Shown piece after piece: positions 32,725 through 43,063 of a stretch of 64,000 nt of DNA. The position numbers and the translations under genes were made by a program. The DNA is from Palaemon carinicauda. Taxonomy: Eukaryota > Arthropoda > Malacostraca > Decapoda > Palaemonidae. Under the pieces are notes generated by a model, which had not been told where the DNA came from, ran no database searches, and saw nothing but the letters and a program-made list of their open reading frames with translations. Location of the stretch: NCBI RefSeq assembly GCF_036898095.1, contig NC_090731.1:143968386-144032385 (forward strand). The letters run 5' to 3'. The first letter of the stretch is position 1. Each line of letters opens with the position of its first letter.

Positions 32725-33525
32725 CCAAAGGCACTTCCCCCAATTTTGGGGGGTAGCCGACAACAACAAGAAACAAAACAAAAAAGGGGACCTCTACTCT
32801 CTACGTTCCTCCAGCCTAACCAGGGACTCAGCCGAGTTCAGCTGGTACTGCTAGGGTGCCACAGCCCAACCTCCCACATTTCCATCACAGATGAAGCTTC
32901 ATACTGCTGAGTCCCCTACTGCTGCTACCTCCGCGGTCATCTAAGGCACCGGAGGAAGCAGCAGGGCCTACCGGAACTGCGTCACAATCGCTCGCCATTC
33001 ATTCCTATTTCTCGCACGCTCTCTTGCCTCTCTCACATCTATCCTCCTATCACCCAGAGCTTTCTTCACACCATCCATCCACCCAAACCTTGGCCTTCCT
33101 CTTGTACTTCTCCCATCAACTCTTGCATTCATCACCTTCTTTAGCAGACAGCCATTTTCCATTCTCTCAACATGGCCAAACCACTTCAACACATTCATAT
33201 CCACTCTAGCAACTAACTCATTTCTTACACCCGTTCTCACCCTCACCACTTCGTTCCTAACCCTATCTACTCGAGATACACCAGCCATACTCCTCAGACA
33301 CTTCATCTCAAACACATTCAATTTCTGTCTCTCCATCACTTTCATTCCCCACAACTCCGATCCATACATCACAGTTGGTACAATCACTTTCTCATATAGA
33401 ACTCTCTTTACATTCATGCCCAAGCCTCTATTTTTTACTACTCCCTTAACTGCCCCCAACACTTTGCAACCTTCATTCACTCTCTGACGTACATCTGCTT
33501 CCACTCCACCATAATCATACATAAA
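32725..33525 (-). mobile_element. LINE, 5'-truncated 3' end
   Basis: Minus strand. The C-terminal end of a LINE polyprotein (32968..33525) reads VPTVMYGSELWGMKVMERQK, LKWFGHVERMENGCLLKKVM and STRGRPRFGWMDGVKKAL, with a stop at 32968. The 3' UTR contains the palindrome CCCCAAAATTGGGG and a tail of TATG repeats. The open frame looks fairly young. The catalytic RT core is missing. Confidence 0.85.
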
Positions 33526-33899
33526 TATTAAAAAAATTATCGTAAGATATAAGAAATTCTGAGCATGAAAACAGCGATTGCTAAGTTTTTTCATATTATT
33601 ATTTGGGACCATGTGTGCCTGTGATTTAACTAAGGCTCTAACACTAATACAGGCCTATTTTATGTTAAGGCTATTTTTTTTTAATTTTTAATGAATATTT
33701 AATAAAGAAATTTCTTTTGACAGTGTCTTGCATGTCCATTGGTTGTACTCTAGGGTGTCTAGACTTTGACAATGTCAGGGATGTCCATCAGTTACCAATA
33801 ATTTCAGATTTATAGCTTGAATACTGTGTGAAGGTTACATTACGAGCAAAGAATTGAAGAAGAGATGTTATGTCCAGAAGTTGGAAAGGTTAGACCTCA

Positions 33900-34080
33900 A
33901 AGAATAAGATGGTGTTGACTGGGATGAAAGTGATGCAAAACGGTTGGTCAAAAAAGTAGTTGGTATGAAAGTCACTGGACAAAAACCCGTAGGAAGGCCA
34001 AGGAAATCATGGAAAAGGTTGAGGATGAAAACCTAGTCCTGATGAAGGTTGAGGAAGACAGGTGTACAGGATAGAAGAAT
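33900..34080 (+). mobile_element. possible decayed LINE C-terminus
   Basis: The translation includes VKKVVGMKVTGQKPVGRPRK and SWKRLRMK, resembling the GRPRK-W end of LINE polyproteins. Too short and degraded for a firm call. Confidence 0.35.
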
Positions 34081-34601
34081 GGAAAAAATATATATGTATA
34101 ATCCTGTAAAGGGAAAAACGGAAATATAAACATTTATGGTGATGATTTGATTCTTTGTTTATAGTTTCACTTTCAGGTCATTAAGCAAAAGAAATCTAAG
34201 GCTTGATTAAAAGATGGTGTAATTGTGCTTGCTCATTTGTATTGTGTATACAGTATCAGTACTAATTTTTTTTTTTTTTTAGTTATAATTGTATTCCTTA
34301 GACAAAAAGTATAATGGTTATTAATATAACTTGTGAATTATCTTTTGTAAGTAACAAAGGGATGAATTATATCATGAAGAGTAGCACTTCTATAACTTGT
34401 ACGTAAACATCTTGCCAAGTCACATTGTAGCAAGTCAGAAATTTCCCCAAGTCTGTTAATCTGACCAGTAAACAATCTTTTATTGCAAAGTTTCGACCAA
34501 ATGTTACTAATTTTCCTAGTCTTGAGTCTCAGGGTGACGTAAGCTATACTCACATTTGAAACACTAACTTTTGAGTTAATTTTGTGTTCTACAATACCAT
34601 A

Positions 34602-35274
34602 CAGTCAGCCCTCCTTAATTGGGGGGTTAGGTAACAGAGACAGGTGTGAAAAGCGAGAATCCATCAATGCTGGCTGCCATAGGGCGGGTCAACTCATGAC
34701 CTACCAACTCAAGGCCCATTGCCTACATGTGGTCAACTAATACAGTAGCTAATCCACTGTATTGCATTATATTGTATTTATTAGTGTATGAACACAACTC
34801 TGTAACACATGTACACAAGTGTACAATACATACATACAGTACATGGTAAGACTCTGGTAAACATGATACGAGTCATCACCACACTTATACGTACATGTAG
34901 TTAAGTTTCCCATGCTGTTGTTCCTATCTAAAAACACTCACCGATACTGTAGTGTATATTACTGTAGAATATGTACAGTACTAAAACTACAGTACGGCTT
35001 AATTAATTAAGTTAACACTCGTAAGTGATTGCTGTTTTCAGCAGGTCGACTCGCACCGTTCCAACTCAACGTACACGTAGCCTATATCTACATTGCCACT
35101 GTAAGGTACGTTATTTCATATACAATACTGTACTGTATAATAGTTACTGTAAATCGTTAGGTCGCGAGAATACTTATCGCGAAACCCCAAATGGATGACT
35201 TTTTATTTAATAGGTTATACTGTACTGTTCTCTGTATCGCGAAGATAGAACCCGTAAATATCGAGGGCTGACTG
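34602..35274 (+). mobile_element. Tigger/pogo-like miniature element
   Basis: TA-flanked 673-base element with inverted ends CAGTCAGCCCTC and GAGGGCTGACTG. It carries TCGCGA-rich subterminal sequence and no transposase. Confidence 0.8.
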
Positions 35275-35868
35275 TATATGCTCATATATCCTTAGGCTTA
35301 AAATTTTGTCTCCAAAATATGAATTCATCTTGTCCAAGTACATGTACTATGAAAGTTCCATTTTTGCCATATTGCAATAGGCTTCGCTACCAAAGAGCTG
35401 GTCATTTTGGTTACTCTAGTTGTATTTGTTAAACATTGGTTGAAAACTGTCTGGTAAAAGTAAACCCAAATACTTTCCTCCATCCCCCTTACAATTGAAT
35501 GTTACAATATAATGAAACCTTATGTTGTTGGTGTTCCAGTTACAAACAAGAGATCTAATAACAACCGTGATATTGAGAGTAAGGTGTGGCCTTTAGTGAG
35601 GTATACTCATGAAAAGCTAAGCCTCATCTTTATTCTTAAAGTGAACATCTTTCTTGCCGAATAGGGCTCCCTATTGAGTAGTGCTGCATAAGTAAAATAA
35701 TAGGTTTATAATTTTTCGAAACGAAAGGGATATTCAGTTTTGCATATTAGTATTGCGAGAATTAATTTGAAAGTGATAACAGTTTTTTTATAAGTACACT
35801 ATGTTAATACTGTAGGTATGTAGGTATATGGCCACTCCTAAATTTTACTAACCTTGTTTTATTTTCAG

Positions 35869-35980
35869 ATATCCATCATATATGAACAACGATTTAATCG
35901 GTCTTATTGCACCTCTTATTCCTACGCCAAGGTTACATTTCCTTATGACTGGCTTCACACCACTCAGCACAGATCATGAG
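35869..35980 (+). CDS. TUBG1: gamma-tubulin exon 5
   Basis: Acceptor TTTTCAG. It completes the Arg codon and reads [18 protein letters not shown], then [18 protein letters not shown], ending in phase 0 with donor GAG|GTATGA. It covers about residues 245-281 of the intermediate domain. This is the shortest coding exon in the window, at 112 bases. Confidence 0.95.
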
Positions 35981-37346
35981 GTATGACAGAATTTGTCTTG
36001 CTTTTAAAAGAATTATAAGTAGTGTATTAGAAGTAAAAACAATTGTATGGTAATAGTCTAGCACACTGCTGTTGTGGAGAGTTTGTCTTGGATATGTACT
36101 ATCATAAATCTATCATTAATTCACAGGTCATATCCATGTTCTTTCTTTTGCTTTACATTCATATAGAAAGAAATGACCTTTTTAAAAGTATTTTGTATTT
36201 TTCCAAACTAAACAAACGTGAGTCCTAGAAGTTAAACTTCCCCCCTCAAACATCTTGCAAGTTTCAGGCTAAGGTGAAAGTGAGAGCAGGGCTGACTCTG
36301 GGCTGGCAGGTCTTGCTTCTTTAAATGTTTAACATGTTATGGCATGACCAAAATAATGCTATCATTAAAGGACTTGAATTTTATATTTAGGAAAAGTATA
36401 AATTGCTATAAAATTTTTATTTTTTTTTGTTAGCTTCCATTTATTTTATTGTAGTTTTATGAATATTGAAGATATTTTACAGCGCTATTGATAATAATTA
36501 CTGTATCATTATCCTGTCAAAAATCGTCATGGTCACAAAGTTATTGACTTGCACAGACAGCTTCACAGCCAAAGTAAATATTGATTGTATGAAACAAGGA
36601 TTCAGTCTTTTAAGACCTTTTTCCAAGCTTTCTTCTCTCCTTGATAATTCTGCCAGCAAGTACTTTGTTCCTTAATTGGGGATCATCGAATGTAGCCATC
36701 AGCTACGGAGGATGGCCATAAGTAAGAGGGCCACATAAGATTCCAAGAGGTTTGTTATTAAAGAAACTGGAAACATATGTAAAGCATAGAATTTGGAAAA
36801 GCTAATAATGTGGGGAGTTACTGTATTCAAAATATTCTCTGTTAACTGTAACAATTAATAATGCATAATGAGACTAAGTCAGATTCATATCCTTGCCTTT
36901 TTATTGTAGCTTTTTTTCATCAATTATTTCGGAACAGTGCCTTCATGATTTCAGGTAACGCTGTTTAAAAAATACATTATTTCAAACTATATCAGTGTTA
37001 GTTAGTGCGTCTTGATCCTTTAAATATTCCTGATTGTCCTTTGCTGATATTTAGAATTATCATTGTTTTACTTTCCTGCAATAATTGTTTCTTATAATAC
37101 TGTATTGCAAATGAATACTGTATTTCTGCATTATACTTTTGGAGGTAATTTGGAAATGAGTGTCTTTTAGAAAAATGTGATGCTTCCTTGATAGCAGTTA
37201 AGCCAGAGAGATTACAGGCCAGAAAGAGTGGAAAGTATTTAATCAATCTTCACTTTCTAAAAGGAAAAATTTCTGTAAAAATTTCTATAATGACGTTCAT
37301 ACTTCCTATGCAGTGAGGAATTTAAAAGTTTAAACTTCTTTCATAG
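35981..37346 (+). other. intron 5
   Basis: AT-rich intron of 1366 bases. No gene or identifiable element seen. Confidence 0.7.
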
Positions 37347-37478
37347 GTTGCATCTGTCAGAAAAACAACAGTCTTGGATGTGATGAGACGTCTCTTGCAG
37401 CCCAAGAATATGATGGTGTCAACTCCTGTTGATAGAAATGCTCAGCATTGTTACATCTCTATTCTCAATATTATTCAG
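37347..37478 (+). CDS. TUBG1: gamma-tubulin exon 6
   Basis: Acceptor TTTCATAG, with 44 codons in phase 0 at both ends. It contains [20 protein letters not shown] and ends ISILNIIQ with donor CAG|GTATGG. It covers about residues 282-325. The sequence is typical of animal gamma-tubulin and undamaged. Confidence 0.95.
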
Positions 37479-39299
37479 GTATGGTTGATATTCAGGCTAT
37501 CTTTTTATAGTTACGGTATTTGTATTTTACTATACATGTTTTAAATATAGCTTTGATTTAAAACCTATTCAATATTTTAAAAAATTCCAGATCATATTGT
37601 TTCTTAGATTTATATTTGCAAAGATTTAATAATATCAAATTATACAACCATGAGCTTCATTGTAAATGGCAACAATACAGTAAAAATCAGAAATGACAGA
37701 AAAGATACTTGTATATTGATTGTGTTCAATTACTCTCTTTTGGGAAGCCAAAATAACTATAAAATTTAATTGCAGGATTCCAAATAAAAACAAATATGAG
37801 AATACAATATAGAAGTATGGAAAAGTGTTGATGGAAATGGAAAATTGGGATGGGTAATGAAGTGATTTTTCAAACTTGCAAATAAAGTAACTAATATAAA
37901 TATTCGTTTATTAATGGGTCATGAAGAAAGAAGTAATTGAGTGAAATTTATGTACAAAAGTATGGCATTTAGAGGTAGCTTGCAGGCTTGAAACTTGTAT
38001 CAACTTTATGGCTCTTCGAGAGATACTGTTTCAAAGATCTCTGATATTCAGGAGCATAGCATTGTGACACCTCTATAGAATATAGATGTATTAATGCATA
38101 GAAACAAAGGTGCTAAGCAATAATTATAGATATTTGTATTCTCTTGATATAAAGCCAAGTAAAAGAATAAGATACTTTTTTCGAATGAAGAAGCTAGGTA
38201 GTTTCCTTAGGAAGGTGAGACTAAGAATTTAAGAAGACATTTAGAGTAGAAACGAGATGGAACTTAATGTAATATTGTATGTTTTCATAGTTTGCATTCT
38301 TGCCTTTTGTTTATGCTAGGGTATATTGTAATCTTATAAATCACAGAGAGCTAAATCAGAAGATTAATACTATATGCATTTTTAGGTGAAGTTCAATTGT
38401 AAGGTTCAACTTGAAAAACTACCACAATAAGTTGCCAAAACTGATAATGAAGTATTATCTCAACTTATTTTAAGGTAGAAAGTGATAAAACATTGTTTTT
38501 GTTTGTTACAGGGAAAAGTCTAATTACCTAGTATATAACCATCAATTTTATTTTTATGTGGAGAGAGTGAGTATTTATAATTTAGAAAAAAAATAGTCAT
38601 ATAATCTTGCATCAGTAAATGTCTCTTAGAAAAGGGATACAAAACTTTTTGAAAGCAGAACAATTTGATGATTGTATGCTTTTTTTAAGAACAATTAATG
38701 TATGTGTTAATTGCATTATAAAAAGTTTAATTCACCAAAAATATGTTTTTAGGATATATATAGTAGGGTATAAATGGTTTTGCCTGTTTCATTGGCTAGC
38801 AGTAATAATACAAGATAATTGCTGTGCTTTTTTGTTGGGAAAAGCTACTTTTGATAATAGTAATAGTTAAATAGTTAAAATGATAATAATATTCGAGTTT
38901 AATTCCATGATATATTTATCAAACAAAAATCAATACATAAAATCACAAAGGAAAACTTTTACTTTCATAGTCATTTTGTCTTAAAATCAAGTACAGTAAA
39001 ACCTCCTTATACAATTGATTGAGATCTTATTGAAATTTGTTCATGGTGCCAATTATTTATGCAAATCATGGGGCATGAAGTTTAACCTTAACAAAACTTA
39101 AAGTCTGATCGTAAGTAGGTCGAGAGGACAGTGGCTCCTCAACATCTAGATCTCTGTATTGAAAGTTTAGGTGTGACTCTTGATTACAAATTTATTTTTG
39201 AGAAAAACATTTGGCCAATTTCTTCTAATTGCTTGAAAAATTGGTTCATTGAGAAAGTAATTCAAGTTTTTTGGTGATCAATCTATCCTGAAGAAATAT

Positions 39300-39945
39300 T
39301 TTCTTTCATTCTACTTGTTTTGAGTAGTTTCTTTTCTGTCTGATCTTCAGCTGCTAACTCTCATCTTAATTTGTTGACAAAAACGCAGTCTATTAAAATT
39401 CTTATTCCTGGTCTTGCTGTTAATCTCTGTCCCCATCTTTCATTTAGTTCTTATGCTTGATGCATAAGATTTTTCATAGTTCTGACCATCCTTTGCTTTC
39501 AGATCTTGCCAGACTGCACCATCCTGTACATTTTACTAGGTATGCAGTTAATTTTAAAGATTATACCTTCCCCATCTTAAGACTCGGTACTACACAGTAT
39601 TCCAAAAGTTTTATTCCAGCTATGACCAGGTTGTGGAATGATCTTCCTAATCGGGCAGTTGAATCAGAGGAACTTCAAAATTTCAAAATTGCTGTGAATG
39701 TTTTTATGTTGAATATTCTGTCATTCGTGTTTTTTTACCGTTTATAAATGAAAGATCTCTTTTAATTAAAGGTGTTACTGATCTTAAAATATTTTATATT
39801 TTTTATTCATTGCTTCTCATACGTAGTTTGTTTATTTCTTTATTTCCTTTTCTCACTGGGCTATTTTCCCAGTTAGAGCCCTTGGGCTTGTAGCATCCTG
39901 CTTTTCCAACTAGAGTTGTATAATATTAATAATATTATATTACTA
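39300..39945 (+). mobile_element. LINE 3' fragment
   Basis: The C-terminal coding remnant (39457..39747) reads KIFHSSDHPLLSDLARLHHP, FPILRLGTTQYSKSFIPAMT, RLWNDLPN, typical of the end of a LINE reverse-transcriptase protein. A 3' UTR follows with CTGGGCTATTTTCCCAGTTA and GAGCCCTTGGGCTTGTAGCA and an AATATTAATAAT tail. Same family as 22345..22567. Confidence 0.8.
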
Positions 39946-39964
39946 CTTAGAATAAATGAGAGAG

Positions 39965-39968
<4 letters not shown>

Positions 39969-40051
<83 letters not shown>

Positions 40052-40162
40052 ATTGATTGATTGATTTATACTGGAGTTTTGTATTTTATGTTTAAGATAC
40101 AAATCCATTTTTAAGTGACTATTTACAAATGAAAAAATATATAGTTTATATCATTTATTTTG

Positions 40163-40249
<87 letters not shown>

Positions 40250-40363
40250 ATTAATTGATTGATTGATTTATACTGGAGTATTGTATTTTATGTTTAAGAT
40301 ACAAATCCATTTTTAAGTGACTATTTACAAATGAAAAAATACATAGTTTATATCGTTTATTTT

Positions 40364-40443
<80 letters not shown>

Positions 40444-40557
40444 ATTAATTGATTGATTGATTTATACTGGAGTATTGTATTTTATGTTTAAGATACAAAT
40501 CCATTTTTAAGTGACTATTTACAAATGAAAAAATACATAGTTTATATCGTTTATTTT

Positions 40558-40650
<93 letters not shown>

Positions 40651-40652
40651 AG

Positions 40653-40689
<37 letters not shown>
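39969..40689 (+). repeat. composite minisatellite with four AG arrays
   Basis: AG arrays at about 39969..40048, 40172..40246, 40368..40440 and 40562..40656 are separated by three copies of a 121-125-base spacer (40047, 40247, 40441) beginning with TTGATT repeats. Spacers 2 and 3 are identical. Period about 195-200 bases. A GT array (40655..40689) closes it. Confidence 0.95.
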
Positions 40690-40691
<2 letters not shown>

Positions 40692-40875
40692 ATACATTTA
40701 CACTTGTACTGTAAAATATATTTTATATTCTAATACTACTGTATTACAATTTTGAAGCAAATTTTTACAAAGAAAACACCTATATAGTTTATATCGCCTG
40801 AGAAGGCTATACTCTAGTTTAAAGAATATTTTTTTGCTTAACTCTTGTTTGAAATATAACTTTTAACAATTACAG

Positions 40876-41058
40876 GGTGAGGTGGATCCAACCCAGGTGC
40901 ACAAATCACTGCAGCGCATAAGGGAACGAAAATTAGCTCAGTTCATCCCTTGGGGCCCAGCTTCAATCCAGGTTGCCCTTTCAAAGAAGTCTCCATACAT
41001 TCAGTCTGCACACAGAGTGTCAGGACTTATGCTTGCCAATCATACAAATATATCAGCT
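40876..41058 (+). CDS. TUBG1: gamma-tubulin exon 7
   Basis: Acceptor AATTACAG, with 61 codons in phase 0 at both ends. It encodes [19 protein letters not shown] through [13 protein letters not shown], donor GCT|GTAAGT, about residues 326-386. It lies 186 bases after the end of the AG/GT microsatellite array and about 130 bases before the inferred left end of element E. Confidence 0.95.
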
Positions 41059-41189
41059 GTAAGTTTTTTTAGTTGTTTTTTTTTATATTGCAGCAGTAAT
41101 GATTCAATGTATTTTTATGCAGTCATGATTATTTTTTGTTTTGTTTCATTTGTTTGGGAATGAGCCTTATATTATCCTTACAAAGCTAC
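41059..41189 (+). other. intron 7 left flank
   Basis: Short T-rich host sequence between exon 7 and the inferred left end of element E. Confidence 0.5.
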
Positions 41190-41401
41190 ATTTGTTCCTA
41201 CACAAAAACAAACTCCTTGTTCTATAATAGGAGAGTGATTTCAGCATAGCTGGAACTCATAAGTTAAAATTTATGGCAAGGTGTTAGTAGTTTGTGGGGA
41301 AACCATGCCCCCTCGCCAGCATACCGAGTAGCCACTTTGATTTTAGCCACATAGCAGTAGTGTACTCTCTGTGGTAAACAAAGCCTGGCTGCTTTCTAAT
41401 A

Positions 41402-41423
41402 AACTTTCCTTTTCTCATTTCAG
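41402..41423 (+). promoter_or_regulatory. splice-acceptor-like tract before element E gag
   Basis: AACTTTCCTTTTCTCATTTCAG ends 20 bases before the gag ATG at 41444. A candidate donor, GTG|GTAAAC, lies near 41372. It parallels the tracts in elements A and B. Confidence 0.5.
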
Positions 41424-41443
41424 GTTGACTAATTGTGCTTGTA

Positions 41444-41794
41444 ATGGACAATGCATGTGAAGGCATATGGGGCTGCCCTGGTAAACCTGGCTGCAACTGC
41501 GGTTGGTTCATGAATCAGCTGGGCTTGGATTCCCATTCTTTCTGCCCTCTCAAGTCATTCCCCTGTGACAAGTGTGGGTCGTGGCTGTCCTTGCGGTGGA
41601 CTGAGTATGGTAGGAGGAGGAGGAAGGCTAAGAGGGATGCTTCAGCTTCGGGGTCTTTCCAAAATGGAAGACGTCTTCTGCCTCTCTTCTTGCCCTCTGG
41701 TGCTCGAACTGCTGCGTCTTCTTTGACTTCCTCTAGAGCTGAGTCCTCTGAAGGAAAACCGAAGGAAGGTGATTCCAATCTGCCTTCATGGTAA
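41444..41794 (+). pseudogene. DIRS element E gag N-terminus
   Basis: Begins MDNACEGIWGCPGKPGCNCG, then HSFCPLKSFPCDKCGSWLSL, WTEYGRRRRKAKRDAS. It aligns with the Cys-rich start of A gag (CPG, C, CxxC and RRRKKSKQD at matching positions). It stops at 41794. Sequence to 42693 is decayed gag without a usable frame. Confidence 0.7.
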
Positions 41795-42693
41795 GTTTCA
41801 GGTGAGGCGGTTTCATCATCATCTTTCAGAGAAGCTGATATTACCCGCCTTCATCCTTGAAGTGAGCCCACTGCTCTAGTAGCTGATGACAACATTTCTA
41901 GGGACCAAGACCTAAGGACCTTGTGGCCTGCCTTAGGCATCAATGTTATTCCGTCTGTAGGGAAGCTGCTGAAGGTCTTAGCAGATGTTGGGACACCTAG
42001 GACTTGTGTTGCTATACTTCTCGGTCTGCAGAGGGAGCCTATCGACTCATTTCGGCCTGGTGAAAGAGAAGATCGTTGAACCTTCCCTTCTGTGGCGTTG
42101 TCACCGTGAGCTGAGAAATCCCCAATAACAACTTCTGGTAGGGAGAAACAACCTTGCTCACAATCTCCTCCCAACCTCGTCCTTTACTACTGAGGCTTCA
42201 GATGCTGCCCAACCTCCGAAAATGAAAAAGGCTATCCACACTAAGCCCTACTAGACTTCCAACCCTTCGCGCAAGCATAATGAGTAGTGCAGCATTTCTC
42301 ACCATCCATTGGGAAGGGAAATAGTCCGAGGAGTTGGTATGTCTGCTCCTGCTGTCGATATGCATCATCCTCTTCCTTTTCCTGACAGCAAGACGCTCAG
42401 GCCTACTCAACGTACAGGATGAGATAGACTTTGAACAAGACCTATGACAGGAGAGACTTCAAGAGTCGGAGAGATCTAAACACACGTAAATCTCTATGAG
42501 CAAGATCATATCTAAGTGCACGATCAACTGGGGAAGGTACTCATTGTACACAAACGTCTTCATGCACCCGATTTCGATAGAGGATAGCTCTCCACGCATA
42601 TGATCATCTCCTCACACATACGATTCCATTTGTGTGCTCACTCACCTATACGCAGACACCAGGATTTCACGCATTGAGTCTATATGCACAAGG

Positions 42694-42860
42694 TTTTAAA
42701 TATTAAACTTAGCCGGTGAATATATAATAGCCGACGTCTCGGACGGCTCGACAGAAACCAAAAACTCGCGAGCGATCGCCATGAAGGTTGCGGGTGTGAC
42801 CACCAGCGCCGACTATCGGCCAGATATCGCATATACTTGTCAACATCTCCAGTTCTTCTC
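42694..42860 (+). repeat. element D left terminal inverted repeat
   Basis: Reverse complement of 49291..49440 with few mismatches (GAAACCAAAAACTCGCGAGC, CCACCAGCGCCGACTATCGG). Confidence 0.95.
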
Positions 42861-43063
42861 TGTCGGTCTTATCGACAAGTTGATTCCGCTCGCTGATGAC
42901 CTTGAGTTTTCGTCCTTTTTGGTGAAGTACTTTATTTGGTTGTTTTTGAGCTTTCGCTGTGACGGGTGTTTTTTCTTCAATTAAAACTCTTGAAACCCTT
43001 TTTTGGCTAGTGTTTATTGTTGATGACTTTGGATTTGTTTTGGATTTTCTCTGATTGTTCAAT

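Larger units (their letters stand above)
32493..35868 (+). other. intron 4, right part
   Basis: Non-coding intron carrying a 5'-truncated LINE on the minus strand (32725..33525), a possible LINE scrap on the plus strand (about 33900..34080) and a Tigger-like element (34602..35274). No host gene seen. Confidence 0.6.
37479..40875 (+). other. intron 6
   Basis: AT-rich intron holding a LINE 3' end (39300..39945) and the AG composite array (39969..40689). A single CAGTAAAACCTCCTTATAC near 38995 looks like one end of a Tigger-type element, but I found no partner. Otherwise nothing recognised. Confidence 0.65.

Noticed and set aside
38995..39060. Possible further Tigger-like element starting CAGTAAAACCTCC
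   Set aside because: No matching inverted end found nearby.
39969..40689. CRISPR-like alternation of repeat and spacer
   Set aside because: The spacers are the same sequence repeated and the repeats are AG microsatellites; the context is a eukaryotic intron.
40445..40755. Ser/Leu and Arg/Glu repeat open frames over the AG arrays
   Set aside because: Translations of a dinucleotide microsatellite with no coding context.
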